A stretch of DNA of 64,000 nucleotides from Cryptomeria japonica (taxonomy: Eukaryota; Streptophyta; Pinopsida; Cupressales; Cupressaceae): assembly GCF_030272615.1 (NCBI RefSeq), contig NC_081412.1, forward strand, positions 476,665,657-476,729,656, read 5' to 3'. The translations under genes were made by a program, and so were the position numbers. Each line of letters opens with the position of its first letter. Within the stretch, counting starts at the first letter, position 1. Below the pieces are notes generated by a model. That model had not been told where the DNA came from, ran no database searches, and was given only the letters and a program-made list of their open reading frames with translations. Below, piece after piece: positions 35,001 to 47,638 of this stretch.

Positions 35001-35378
35001 TAAAAAATAGGGAAAACTTTTTAAAAATAGCCATACCGGGGATTGGGCTAAAAATGCCAAAAACGGAACTTCCTAAAAAATAGGAAAAAGCAAAAAAGCA
35101 AACTTTCTAAAAATAGAAAGTTGTCCAAATTCGTCCAAATCAATTGTGATCTTTGTCCTTTGGCCTCTCTAAGCACTCTGGTGGTGTTCACACTTCGGAA
35201 TCACATAACTTGCAAAAACTAACTTTCAATCGTCAGGGCCTGAAATGCTCTGAACTGGACAAGGCTTGGTGAAACTGCAGCAAAAGGTCATAGGACACTA
35301 ACAAAACCCTAGAAAGCAGGAAAAGAGAGGGTCCCCATTTGCAATGGGGCGATGTGTGAAAAAGGTCACAACAGGTAG

Positions 35379-36578
35379 GTGTTTTGCTTAGGTTGTCCTA
35401 GCTTAACAATAATTTCCTAGTGTTTGCCTTTGCTTATGAGAGGGTGTCGATCAAAATGCAAAAGGTTGTCAAAGTTGCAAGGAAATGATCATGAATGTCA
35501 AGTCAGCTTAGCATGTCAACTTGTCCTTTTGAGGGTTAAAATCTCCACTTTCCCTTTGAATTTGGGCAAAAATGATGAAAATGTTGCAAATTGATGTGAA
35601 TATTGTGTGAAAATGCTAAAAGTCCCTATAGGAGTCGTTTTTCCACTCCTAAGAGGTGAGATAAGTTCAAAAATGCACAAAGTCTCGATAGAATTCAATT
35701 TTCCACCTTTGAAAACTTGGGAAAATTCATTAAGTCCCAATGGAAATAGAATTTCCACTGCATAAATTGATGAAATTGGTTAAGTGTGGACTTATAAAGC
35801 ATGAAAATCAACAAAGTCCTAATGAAGGACGTTTTTCCAATGAGTAGTTAAGTCATAATTGGCAAAGTCCTAATGGAAGGTGTTTCTCCAAAAATCTATC
35901 AAGACGAAAATCCACAAAGTCTCGATGGAGGACGTTTTTCCACTCCATTTTGAGCATCAAGGCATCAATTTAATGTTAAGGACAAGAAAAGTCCTGATGG
36001 AGGTCAAATTTCCACTCCGGGACTTAGTTTACAAACAAATGAAAATATTTTGTGGAAAGTCCTGATGACTAAAGAATTTCCAATCAAGACAAAACAATGG
36101 AATTTCAAGAATCCCGATGGAGGTCGTTTTTCCACTACGCCTACATGGTGAAAATGTACGAGGAAGGTGAAAGTCCTAATGACCCACAATTTTCCACTTG
36201 AGGGAAAAGTGACCAAAACAAGGCAAGTTAAGCATGAAAAATGTGTTCTAATGGAGGTCTATTCTCCACTTGAGGATAAATTGCAAGGATTTGACCAAAA
36301 TTGTGTGTCCCAATGGCTATTGATTTTTCACCAAGAGGCTAGAAATCAAAATTACATGAAATTTTCAAGGACAATCAGTCCCGATGCAAGGCAGATTTCT
36401 ACTTAAGAGGAATGTACAATGACGGATGAACTAATGCAGAAAAATAAAGTCCTAATGACTATCGATTTTCCCCTTGCAAATATGATACACTTTCGAAGGG
36501 TAAAATGTGAGGATTTTTAAGGGCAAATCGATCCTAATGGAGATCGATTCTCCACCATTTCATTTGGTGGACGAAATA
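35379..36578 (+). repeat. GL-c minisatellite, first part
   Basis: About 20 degenerate units of 45-65 bp on the model AAAGTCCTAATGGAGG followed by TCGTTTTTCCACT. Many units contain a paired GGAAAT/ATTTCC or TGGA/TCCA. Chromo-2 interrupts it at 36578 and it resumes at about 48285. Confidence 0.85.
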
Positions 36579-38183
36579 TGTAATGTCCCTTCTCAATGGT
36601 GTGCTTTTAGTGGTCCATTGGCCTATTCCAGAGACCCGTAGGCTATGTGGAAAGGAGAATTAGGGTTTCCAACTTTGGTGGAGCTCTGCGCGAGCTTTTT
36701 ACGGTTTATCGGGAGGGAATTCTTCAATTCTATCAATGGTTTCCTTCTGGGCTTTTTATGAACTCCTGGGTGGCATAACATGCATTGGATTCTTTGATGA
36801 AGTAAGAACTTACTATTTTTAGTAAGTTGGGGTTTGGCTGATTGGATGATGTTGTCTTACTGAGCTTTCCAAGCTCCTTCTCTAGGTGTGAAGATCATGC
36901 TCTTCGAAGGAATATTTCATGACTTACTATTTTTAGTAAGTGGCAATATGGAGCATTTCTATTTTGGGCAGTTTGGACAGGGTCCTGATCCTGCAGCAGT
37001 TTTGTGGTCTTCATTGCTCAGCTTCGTCTTGGTTTTGTTGATAATCAGTATTGGAGTCATAAGTGATTTAATTAAATATTATTTCCTTGTCCTAAGGTTT
37101 AATATTTAATATTTGTATTTATTGATTAAGTGTATTGAGAACGACTTCACGAAAAATAATTATCTGATATCAATATTGTTATTTTCCTAAGTCAATGGCG
37201 TTAATTTGGTGGCGATTGGGGATGATAAAACATCTCATGTTATATTATTTTTATGTTGCAAAAGTGTCACCAAAGGTAAAGTTCGAACTTTGCCTAGGAA
37301 GAAGGGAAGTGGGTGCTATGTTTAGGTGAAGACATGAAATGAAATGAAAAGAGTTTGAGTTGAGTTTGGGAGTCATTTGCATTTGAATTTGGTGGAGCAT
37401 GAAGTTATAAATAAGAGCCTTGGGCTCTCAATTTGGGATCTTGAAAAATTGCATCATTATGTTGTCGGTTTGGCGATTGAACTTGAAGCTTCGGAGTGTG
37501 GCTCCCTAGTATTGCCAGTTTCGTACTTGAGACATAGTACCTAGCTGAGTGGTGTATTCTTGTGACATTTTCAGTGTGTTTCTAGCTTGCAAAATTAGAA
37601 CAGCAGTAGTGTTTTATGTTGTGTGATTCTAGAAGTATTTTGCTAGGGATCAACATTAAACATCTTCTCTAATCTTTTATCTCTATTTTGTAAGATTGCT
37701 TCAGTAGTGCAGATCAATCATTCTTGCTGCAACTTATCTGTATTTCCCACTGCATAAGTGGAAGAGGCTGGCCATGCCGCCTATCTTTGTTTGTAATAAT
37801 GTCCTCCCGTAGAATAAGCGGTGGAGTTGATAGTAATCTCATTTTAGTCCTCCCGCTGCATAAGCGGTAGAGTGATTGCTCATTCCAGTTGTTTGTATTG
37901 TCCTTGGCTGGTTTACCGCCAAGTGATTCTAGGATTTTTCATTACCCGTTGTATAAGTGGAAGGGGCTAGCTTGCCACCAAGTATCATAATCAGCATCTC
38001 AGATTTGCATCTAACGATCCTCTGTCACTGTATACTCTCACCCTCCCAGTTTGGGCTCTCGGTGATCAGAAAGTGGAGGTTCCCTTCAGTTGTTTGGATT
38101 TCTTTATTCTAACCTTAACAGGTTACTGTGATTGTTTGTAAATCTCCTTGGAAAATTTAAAAAAAAATTCAAGGAATATTACA
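36579..38183 (+). repeat. Chromo-2 5' LTR
   Basis: Starts TGTAATGTCCC and ends GAATATTACA. Contains two ACTTACTATTTTTAGTAAGT palindromes (36808-36827 and 36922-36941), TATAAATA (37406-37413) and the CCCGC/GCGG hairpin array (37745-37985). Confidence 0.93.
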
Positions 38184-38184
38184 G

Positions 38185-38196
38185 TGGTATCAAAGC
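38185..38196 (+). promoter_or_regulatory. Chromo-2 primer-binding site
   Basis: TGGTATCAAAGC, one base after the LTR end, a one-base variant of the initiator tRNA-Met site TGGTATCAGAGC. Confidence 0.85.
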
Positions 38197-38242
38197 TGGT
38201 TTTCCTGCCAGCCTGTGATTTTCAGAGTGGTCAGAGTTCTCC

Positions 38243-41200
38243 ATGAGTGACAGAGGCGTTCGTTACTACAACAAAGAACAGAGGAGACAGCAGTTTCAGA
38301 TTCCTTTAGTGCCGAAAGAAGATACCTTTTCAGATGTATTGAGAAACAGAGGGAAGGAAGTGGATTTTGTAGATTCAGTAGACTCAATGGCCGAGAAGAC
38401 TGCAGAACAGAATGAGGCACCTGACAAAAAGGCTGAGAGAAATTTAATGCCATGATGGATATGATGTCTCAATTGTTGGCCAAACTTAACCAGAATGTTG
38501 TTGGGACCCCTAATCAACCCAACAATGGACCGGAAGCTAGTACTTTGAATGCTCCTGTAGGAAATGGAAATGGGAGTAATAATGGGAGCAACAGTGGAGG
38601 TTCAGTTTCAAGACCTCTGCAACCCGTCTTCCTACCAAGAGAAGCACAACAAGCTGAAATTGAGATACCTACAGCTGATGAGATAAGGAACAGCTATATG
38701 GAGTATGCTTCTCTCCCTGCAGAGATCCAGGATATCCTCACCTTGGATCAGTTCATGAATCAGAAAATGAAGCAAGGAAGGAGGAATCACAACAGATTTT
38801 CTGCCCCAAGAGATTATCAACAAGCTCTTGGAAGGGTGACTCTAGCACATTTTGATGGAAGCACTAAGAGCACAGCTAGAGCATGGGTGCAGAAGTTGGA
38901 CAACTATTTGTCCTTGAGGCCTATGCCTGAAGAAGATGCCATCAAGTTCGCCACCTTGCACTTGGATGATGTTGCCCACGAATGGTGGTACCATGGGTTG
39001 GTCACCCTTGGTCATAACTTGATCACCACATATGCTGATTTCACCAACAAACTCATTGAAAGGTTCGATACCAAGGACCCGAAGGTGAAATTTAGAGAAC
39101 TTGCTCAACTCAAACAGCAAGGTTCTTTGGACACCTTCATAACTGAGTTTCAAAGTCTTTCAGTTATGGTTAGTAGCATCTCGGAAAAGAGGTTGGTGGT
39201 CCTATTTACTGAGGGACTTGAAGAACCATTGAAAGGTTGGGTAAAAGCCTTTGACCCGCCCACCTTGGCTAATGCAATCAAGAGGGCTTGAAGCATGGAG
39301 TTGGCTGCCCCAAAGAACAAATTTCAATCCAAGCCTTTCCCTTTCCAAAAGGATAAGAAGAAGTTTACAAATCAGACCAAGAAGTTTCCTTTGCAAATGG
39401 ATGATGAGCTCCGTCAAGAGCTCCAGAGAAAGATCTTTGCTATTCTTGCAGAGAACCTTGGGCCCCAGGACATAAGTGTCATGGGAAGGGCAATTTGCAT
39501 CAAACGGAGTGCTACTCTGTTGATGGATCTTATTCTGAAATGTCAGAACAGCAGACTGAAATTGAGGACAGAGTGTATGAAGAGGCTCCTGAAGGGCCTG
39601 AAACTGAGTCAGAAGATAGAGTGGTTGCTCAACTCTCGAACATTCACAAGAATGAGTCCTTTAGAGTTCGGGGTGTGATAGGAGAGCATCGTGTCATTGC
39701 TCTCATTGACACAGGAGCAACTCATAATTTCATTGATGAGAGAGTTGTTGCAAAGAGGAGGCTAGTGGCAGAGGAAGTAGAAGGCTTCAAAGTCATGGTA
39801 GCTGATGGCTCCACTATATCTTGCAACCGGATGATTTCCAACATGTCTCTGAAGTTGGGAAATCATGAAATTAGAGATGATTTTTTTGTGGTTAGCATTG
39901 GTGGGACTGATGATGCAATCCTCAGGATTCAGTGGCTGAGATCTCTTGGTGAGATCACACTAAATTTGCAAACCATGGAGCTGAAATTCATGTCTGATGG
40001 GAAGAAGGTGGTATTGAGAGGAATGTCAAATGGTGGACTTTGAGTTGTTTCATTGAAGAGGATGGAGAGGCTGATCCGCCATAACCAAGTGGAGTGGGCA
40101 GCAGAGTGTTTGATAATGTCGTCAAATCCATTGGAAGACAAGGGTAGTTACTCAGCAGACATTCAAGCATTGATCACAGACAAAAGTAAGGTCCTTGGGA
40201 AGCCATACCTTGGTAGACCTCCTGAGATCATGGTCATGCCTTCCAAATCACTAGAGGAGGATCAGAGCTATCCCGAAGACATTCAGGCTTTGATAACCAA
40301 GAGAAGTAAGGTGTTTGAAAATCCACCTCCTGGAAGACCTCCTGAAAGAGGTGCAGAACACATCATTGAGCTGGAAAAAGGAGCTAAGCCTGTCATGACT
40401 ACTCCCTATCGATACCCCAAGAAGCGGAAGGATGAGATCGAGAAAGCAATTCAAGAGCTGCTTGACATGGGTTACATATGGCCAAGTAAGAGCCCATTTG
40501 CTTTGGCTGTTGTCTTGGTGAAAAACAAGGACGGGACCATGCGCATGTGCATGGATTACGGGGCCCTGAATCAGAAAACTATAAAGAATCGGCATCCTAT
40601 CCCGAGAATTGATGAGCTCATTGATGAGCTACATGGTGAAGTGTTCTTCTCAAAGATCGATCTCAGGTCGAGGTATCATCAAATTAGGATGAGAGCTTCA
40701 AATGTGGAGAAGACTGCTTTCAGATGCCACTTTGGGCATTTTGAGTTCTTAGTTATGCCCTTTGGCTTGACTAATGCCCCTGCCACATTCCAGTCATGCA
40801 TGAACAAAATCTTCCAGAAACAGTTGAGGAAATTCGTGCTCATATTCTTTGATGACATACTCATATTCAACAAATCTTGGAAGGAGCACTTACAGCACTT
40901 GGATGAAATCTTGAGCATACTGGAATCCGAGTCCCTGTTTGCAAAGGAGTCCAAATGTGAATTTGGAATGGAAGAATTGCTCTACCTTGGTCACATTATT
41001 AGTGCAGGAGGTGTGAAGGTAGACCGTGAAAAGATTAGAGCTATCATTGATTGGCCTCAACCCGAGAACATAACACACTTAAAGGGATTTTTGGGTCTTT
41101 GTGGTTTTTATCGTAGGTTTGTGAAGGGATACTCTCAGTTGGCTGCCCCCTCACAGATCTTACAAGGAAAGGAGCTTTTGAGTGGTCAAAAAGTCACAGA

Positions 41201-43069
41201 CAGTATTTGATCAGTTTAAGGGGATCATGAGCTCCTGCCCTGTTTTGGCTCTACCTGATTTCACCAAGCCTTTTGAACCGCAGTGTGATGCATCAAGAGA
41301 AGGTGTTAGTGCAGTCCTCATGCAAGACAAGCATCCTATAGTCTTTGAAAGTAGGAAGTTGCGAGGGCCTGAAAGGCTATATTCGATATATAACAAGGAG
41401 ATGCTTGCCATAATGCATGCCCTTGCAAAGTTCAGGCAATATCTTGTGGGGAGTAAGTTTGTTGTTAAGAATGATCATAACAGTCTTAAACACTTCATGC
41501 ACCAGAAAGACTTGAACAAGAGGCAGCAGAAGTGGGTGAGTAAGCTACAGGCTTACGACTTTGATATCCAGTATGTCAAAGGAAAGAATAACATTGTGGC
41601 TGATGCTTTGTCCAGAAGGCCCCATTTGAGCTCACTGTGCGAGCTTACAGCTGATTGGAGGGAGTTGTTGCTTGCTGATTATGCCAAAAATCAGTTTGCA
41701 ACCAGCATCATAGAGGGTACTTTTCATGATGAAAAGTAAAAATTGGTTTAGGGATTGATTCTATACAAGGGAAGGATCTTCATTGTGGCCAAATCTAAGC
41801 TGAAGGAGAAGATTTTGAAGACTTTCCATGACATTCCCCTTGCTGGTCACCAAGGTTACTTCAAAACATACAGGTAGATCCGAGAGAGGTTTTCTTGGAA
41901 GGGGCTAAAAAATGATGTTTTGAGGTACATTAAGGAGTGTCATACATGTCAGAGAAACAAAGATGAGCACACTTTGTCAGCTGGTTTATTACAACCCTTG
42001 CCCATTCCCAATCAAAAATCGGAAAGTGTATCCATGGACTTCATCACTGGGTTGCCACGAGCTCACGGGAAGGATAGTATATATGTGGTGGTGGATAGAC
42101 TAACTAAGTTTGCTCACTTTTTCGCCATCACCAACTCATTTACAGCAGCTCAAGTTGCTGAAGTGTTCTTTCGGGAGGTGTTCAGGTTACATGGATTGCC
42201 AAAGAACATTGTGAGTGATAGGGACAGCAAGTTCCTAAGTGCTTTTTGGCAGAAGATTTTCAGATTATGTGGTACTGTGCTCACTCCAAGCACAAGTTAT
42301 CACCCACAAACTGATGGGCAGACCGAGATAGTGAATAAGTAGTTGGAAGGATACCTTAGAAACTATGTCTCGAAGCAGCAGAATACATGGTTGAGGTGGC
42401 TTCACCTAGGAGAGTATTGCTACAACTCCTCCTATCACATGTCCATCCGGATGTCACCATTCATGGCACTATATGGTTATGAAGCTCCTAGCTTCGCTGA
42501 CTTGATATTTGGTGATAGCAGAACCCCTCATGCGAAAGATATGATGTAACAGAGTCAAGATATTTTGAGGATTTTGAGGGACAATCTCCAACATGCGCAG
42601 AATCGGCAGAAGTTGTATGCTGATCAACAACGAATTGAGTGCACCTTTGAGGAGGGCGACATAGTTTATTTGAGGCTCCAACCCTACAAACAGTCTACTC
42701 TCAAGAAGAGTGGAGTTGAGAAATTGAAACCACGATTCTATGGGCCTTTTAGAGTCAACAGGAGGATTGGAGAAGTGGCATATGAGTTGGACCTACCGGC
42801 GAGCAGCAGGATCCATAATGTATTTCATGTGTCTCACCTTAAGAAGGCTCTTGGACATAATGTTGTTGCTTCGGCAGAGTTACCTCTACTTGATGAGGAG
42901 GGAGAGTTAGTTTTGATTCCCGAAGCATCCTTGATTTCAGGGAGCGTTCTTTGAGGAGAAGAGTGATCAAGGAATACTTGATCAAATAGAAAATTTTGCC
43001 AGTAGAGGATGCTACGTGGGAAAATGAAGAGATTTTACTGCATCCAGCCTTACAGTTGCTTGAGGACAA
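38243..43069 (+). pseudogene. Chromo-2 gag-pol polyprotein, inactivated
   Basis: Start ATG 38243 (MSDRGVRYYNKEQRRQ). Frameshifts near 38445, 39435, 41150 and 42930; stops near 39289 (CGA to TGA), 40041, 41737, 41876, 42340 (TGG to TAG) and 42547. Domains in order: Gag with Gly/Asn-rich linker (38450-39290); a frame-disrupted knuckle near 39450; protease with an intact LIDTGATHNF (about 39705); RT with DGTMRMCMDYGALN (40533) and FFDDILIF (40847); RNase H near 41270-41600; integrase CHTCQRN (41940), MDFITGLP, VSDRDSKFLSAFW and HPQTDGQTE (42302-42330); chromodomain-like end near 42900-43060 out of frame. It keeps the protease Asp and integrase Glu that Chromo-1 has lost, but is more fragmented. 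Confidence 0.93.
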
Positions 43070-43212
43070 GCAATTTTGGGGAGGGCGGACTGTAATGTCC
43101 CCTTCTCAATGATGTGCTTTCAGTGGTCCATTGGCCTATTCCGAAGACCCATAGGCTATGTGGAAAGGAGAATTAGGGTTTCCAACTTTGGTGAAGTTCT
43201 GCGCGACCTTTT

Positions 43213-43996
43213 TGTTGAAATATGTAGCTAGAATCGGATTCTAGTTTAAGTTATTCATGTAATTGGGTTGGGCCCCATTGTAACTTATAATAATAGGGCA
43301 GGCCCTATTTGGGCGTTCAACTTATGTATTATGTAATTGTTATGGGGCAAGACCTATCAAGTATGTAGCTTGTAATTAGACCTTGACCTATATAATTGTA
43401 ACGTGTAAAACTCTTGGCATAATATTCTTGGAAGCCGACTTGGGAAAGTTAAAGGGCTAAGTCACCTATAAATACAAGGCATTAATCATTATTCATACAC
43501 ATCTCTCACTCAGCGAATATATCCTATTAGTGAACTACTTTTGTGATCAGCAAAGTACAATCAAGGTCAGCGAACTGTTGCATATAAGAGCGAATTATAT
43601 CTGTACTGGGAAATTCGTCTAAGGCAGCGAATTGGAGTTCTCAAGTTGGGCGATCATCCTCAAGGTTGAGCGAAGACCATCTTGGACTGCCGAACTTGTT
43701 CAAGGGCTTGTGAAGTAGGTCAAGGCTGCCGAGGTCTGTCTCAGATTGACAGTGACCTGCTTATACACTCTGTCTTCCAAATTCAGATAAGTTTTTGCTA
43801 TAGTTGATGTGTACCCTAGAAGGGTTAAATTGTAATCTGCTGCCATATCTAATCTAATCAGATCTGAGATCTTCGGTTGTTGGGTTTTTCCTCCAAGAGG
43901 GAGGTTTTCCCAGGGTACATGTGTGTTATGCATATGATTTACTTTGCATTCTGATCTTTCATTTTATACTGCTAATCTGATCACTGAAAATCAACA
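43213..43996 (+). repeat. T 5' LTR
   Basis: TGTTGAAATATGTAGCTAG start, CATCAACA-type end (ATCAACA at 43990-43996), directly followed by the primer-binding site. Confidence 0.93.
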
Positions 43997-45366
43997 TGGT
44001 ATCAGAGCTTGGTTCGAATTAGGTGTAATCAGATTGATTGTAATTATTTATCTTCTCTCTGCTCTTATCACTTCTTCAAGATGATGCACAGTCTCAGGGT
44101 TGAAGATAGGTTGGATGAAGCATGCAACTTCACATCAAGATGGTGAAAAGGAGAGTCTGTCTTAGAGCACTTATGAGGATGTTGCCCATGACACCTTCAA
44201 AGGTCACATTGTAGCTGCAGTAACTAATTGCCTTTTGCTTGGCTAAAGATGTTTGCTTCAAGGTGGTTGCACATATGCCTGTCCTACCAAAAGTTGATAT
44301 GGAGCGAAATATGGCGAGCCTCATAGAGTGCCTTGAGAGTCCTTCCTCTAGGACTGATGGCCTTAAGGTTTACCCTTCTTTAGTGATTCGTGGAACTGAA
44401 CTCTATGATCTCTGGAAAGCTTCTCAGCTCTGAGCGATCCCTGAGTGTAAATATGATTGTCGTTGAAGATAGGCAATGTGTGATGGTGAGGGCCGAAGGC
44501 CACGCAGCCATCATCACTAGATGCTTCAGTATGGTTGGAAATTCCAATACTGAGCGAGAGTAGGAAAGAACGTTGGTGGACCAACCTATAAAGAGATAAG
44601 TATTTTCCATGGTTGAATAATGTTCATAAATTTCTTCATATAGTTATTAATTCATGCTATAGCGAACCATGTATGATTCCAGCATTAATATTTCTCTTTG
44701 AATGCTTTTAGGACAGAGATTGCATTCTAGGGTGGATGAGCTTGATACATCCTGTGGGAAAGTCACGTAGGCTGAAGAATGGAGATGCAGCTTGCTGCCA
44801 TGAGACTAAGTTGGTGGCTGAAGATGTTTTCTCGGAAAAGGAAGGCTATAACATTCAGAAGGAGCTTGACATTTTAGCTTCAGAGGGAGCTTGTTAGGCT
44901 CAGAGGGAGCCTGTCTCTTTCTGCTTCGGAGGAAGCCGCATTCTTTGGTTAATGCATTCTTCTATGGGAGACGTTTGAGGTGAAACCCTCGTTCCACCCT
45001 CTGCGAGTAGGTATGGTGTAGCCACCCTCTGCGAGTAGGCATGGTGGTGTTGCATTCTTCTCTAGGAGAAGTTTGAGGTTAGAGACCTCGTCCCACCCTC
45101 TGTGAGTAGGCATGGTGGACCCACCCTCTGCGAGTAGGTATGGTGGGTATCATTGAAGAAATTCCACCCTCTGCAAGTAGGCATGGTGGTCCCACCCTCT
45201 GTGAGTAGGTATGGTGGGTATCATGGAAGAAATTCCATGATGGGTTCATTCACCCTCTGGGAGTAGCTATGGTGAACATATCATGTGTTTCATCCATGGG
45301 AGTAGCCATGGTGGTAGCCTCTATGTGACTTGATTATTCATAGAATCCTCTCTAGCTAAGAGGGAG
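43997..45366 (+). other. T internal region
   Basis: After the primer-binding site come about 900 bp of unrecognised sequence with short frames only (for example 44239-44433), which could be a captured or decayed transcript, then the CCACC hairpin repeats (44990-45320) and the polypurine tract. No Gag, protease, RT or integrase motif was found in any frame, so it would need enzymes in trans. Confidence 0.7.
44990..45320 (+). repeat. T hairpin minisatellite (CCACC...GGTGG)
   Basis: About eight units of the type CCACCCTCTGCGAGTAGG followed by YATGGTGG. The ends pair: CCCACC with GGTGGG in most units, and TTCACC with GGTGAA in the unit near 45250. Confidence 0.82.
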
Positions 45367-46147
45367 TGTTGAAATATGTAGCTAGAATCGGATTCTAGTT
45401 TAAGTTATTCATGTAATTGGGCTGGGCCCTATTGTAACTTATAATAATAGGGCAGGCCCTATTTGAGCGTTCAACTTATGTATTATGTAATTGTTATGGG
45501 ACAAGACCTATCAAATATGTAGCTTGTAATTAGACCTTGACCAATATAATTGTAACGTGTAAAACTCTTGGCATAATATTCTTGCAAGCCGACTTGTGAA
45601 AGTTAAAGGGCTAAGTCGCCTATAAATACAAGGCATCAATCATTATTCATACACATCTCTCACTCAGCGAATATATCCTATCAGTGAACTACTTTTGTGA
45701 TCAGCGAAGTACAATCCAGGTCAGCGAACTGTTGCATATACAAGCGAATTATATCTGCACTGGCAAATTCGTCTAAGGCAGCAAATTGGAGTCCTCAAGC
45801 TGGGCGATCATCCTCAAGGTTGAGCGAATACCATCCTTGACTGCCGAACTTGTTCAAGGGCTTGTGAAATAGTTCAAGGCTGCTGAAGTCTGTCTCAGAT
45901 TGACAGTGACCTGCATATACACTCTATCTTCCAGATTCAAATAAGTTTTTGCTATAGTTGATGTGTACCCTAGAAGGGTTATTGTAATCTGCTGCTATAT
46001 CTAATCTAATCAGATCTGAGATCTTTGGTTGCTGGGTTTTTCCTCCAAGAGGGACGTTTTCCCAAGGTACATGTGTGTTATGCGTATGATTTACTTTGCA
46101 TTCTGATTTTCCATTTTAACTGCTAATCTAATCATTAAAAATCAAGA
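45367..46147 (+). repeat. T 3' LTR
   Basis: Collinear with 43213-43996. The final CAACA is CAAGA. Followed by CTTTT. Confidence 0.92.
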
Positions 46148-47638
46148 CTTTTTAGGTTTTATCAGGAGGGAATTCTTCAGTTCTATCTATGGTTTCCTTC
46201 AGGGTTTTTTATGAACTCCTGGGTGGCATAACATGCATTGGATTCTTTGATGAAGTAAGAACTTACTATTTTTAGTAAGTTGGGGTTTGGCTGATTGGAT
46301 GATGTTGTCTTACTGAGCTTTCCAAGCTCCTTATCTGGGTGCGAAGATCATGCTCTTCGAAGGAATATTTCATGACTTACTATTTTTAGTAAGTGGCAAT
46401 ATGGAGCATTTCTATTTTGGGCAATTTGGACAGGGTCCTGATCCTGAAACAGTTTTGTGGTCTTCATTGCTCAGCTTCGTCTTGGTTTTGTTGATAATCA
46501 GTAATGGAGTCATAAGTGATTTAATTAAATATTATTTCCTTGTCTTAAGGTTTAATATTTAATATTTGTATTTACTGATTAAGTGTATTGAGAACGACTT
46601 CAGGAAAAATAATTATCTGATATCAATATTGTTATTTTCCTAAGTCAATGGCGCTAATTTGGTGGCGATTGGGGATGATAAAACATCTCATGTTATATTA
46701 TTTTTATGTTGCAAAAGTGTCACCAAAGGTAAAGTTCGAACTTTGCCTAGGAAGAAGGGAAGTAGGCGCTATGTTTAGGTGAAGACATGAAATGAAATGA
46801 AAAGAGTTTGAGTTGAGTTTGGGAGTCATTTGCATTTGAATTTGGTGGAGCATGAAGTTATAAATAAGAGCCTTGGGCTATCATTTTGGGATCTTGAAAA
46901 ATTGCATCGTTATGCTGTCGGTTTGGCGATTGAACTTGAAGCTTCGGAGTGTGGCTCCCTAGTATTGTCAGTTTCGTACTTGAGACATAGTACCTAGCTG
47001 AGTGGTGTATTCTTGTGACATTTTCAGTGTGTTTCTAGCTTGCAAAATTAGAACAGCAGTAGTGTTTTATGTTGTGTGATTCTAGAAGTATTTTGCTAGG
47101 GATCAACATTAAACATCTTCTCTAATCTTTTATCTTTATTTTGTAAGATTGCTTCAGTAGTACAGATCAATCATTCTTGCTGCAACTTATCTGTATTTCC
47201 CACTGCATAAGTGGAAGAGGCCGGCCATGCCGCCTATCTTTGTTTGTAATAATGTCCTCCCGCAAAATAAGCGGTGGAGTTGATAGTAATCTCATTTAGT
47301 CCTCCTGCTACATAAGCGGTAGAGTGATTGCTCATTCCAGTTGTTTGTATTGTCCTTGGCTGGTTTATCGCCAAGTGATTCTAGGATTTTTCATTACCCG
47401 TTGTATAAGTGGAAGGGGCTGACTTGCCACCCAGTATCATAATCAGCATCTCAGATTTGCATCTAACAATCCTCTGTCACTGTATACTCTCACCCTCCCA
47501 GTTTGGGCTCTCGATGATCAGAAAGTGGAGGGTTCCCTTCAGTTGTTTGGATTTCTTTATTCTAACCTTAACAGGTTACTGTGATTGTTAAATCTCCTTG
47601 GAAAATCAAAAAAAAAATTAAGGGAATATTACAAAATA

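Larger units (their letters stand above)
30940..35373 (-). mobile_element. GL-d: giant-LTR-type element (4.4 kb)
   Basis: Plus-strand ends are TGTTGGTGTCTG and GGTCACAACA. Flanks GGTAA (30935-30939) and GGTAG (35374-35378) form a one-mismatch TSD. It lies 67 bp inside GL-c and is a close relative of GL-f, collinear at both ends. In minus orientation it carries: terminal hairpin, 117-bp repeats, a 33-bp-arm palindrome, GGCGGACTT minisatellite, small proline-rich frame, telo-box, TATA and 735-bp tail. No internal LTR pair. Confidence 0.85.
43213..46147 (+). mobile_element. T: non-autonomous LTR element, 2.9 kb
   Basis: LTRs are 43213-43996 (784 bp) and 45367-46147 (781 bp), very similar. TSD perfect CTTTT (43208-43212, 46148-46152). 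Ends TGTTGAAATATG and AAAATCAACA (the right end mutated to CAAGA). Primer-binding site TGGTATCAGAGC (43997-44008), polypurine tract CTAAGAGGGAG (45356-45366), TATAAATA at 43467-43474 and 45621-45628. Only 1.37 kb of internal DNA, with no gag or pol motif. The end sequence resembles Ty1/copia LTRs, an inference. Confidence 0.93.
36579..47633 (+). mobile_element. Chromo-2: Ty3/gypsy chromovirus carrying element T
   Basis: LTRs are 36579-38183 (1.6 kb) and 43091-47633 (1.6 kb without T). TSD perfect AAATA (36574-36578, 47634-47638). The primer-binding site TGGTATCAAAGC (38185-38196) has one mismatch to the usual site. Polypurine tract GGGGAGGGCGGAC (43078-43090). Same family as Chromo-1, but with a different LTR variant that adds about 70 bp after the start. 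Inserted in the GL-c minisatellite. Confidence 0.95.
43091..47633 (+). repeat. Chromo-2 3' LTR, interrupted by T
   Basis: Parts 43091-43212 and 46153-47633 align to the 5' LTR. T lies between, with its CTTTT duplication. Ends GGAATATTACA, then TSD AAATA. Contains both palindromes (46259-46278, 46373-46392), TATAAATA (46859-46866) and the hairpin array (47200-47435). Confidence 0.93.

Noticed and set aside
44239-44433. 64-codon frame in T as a gene
   Set aside because: Too short and no motif; kept only as part of the unexplained T internal region.
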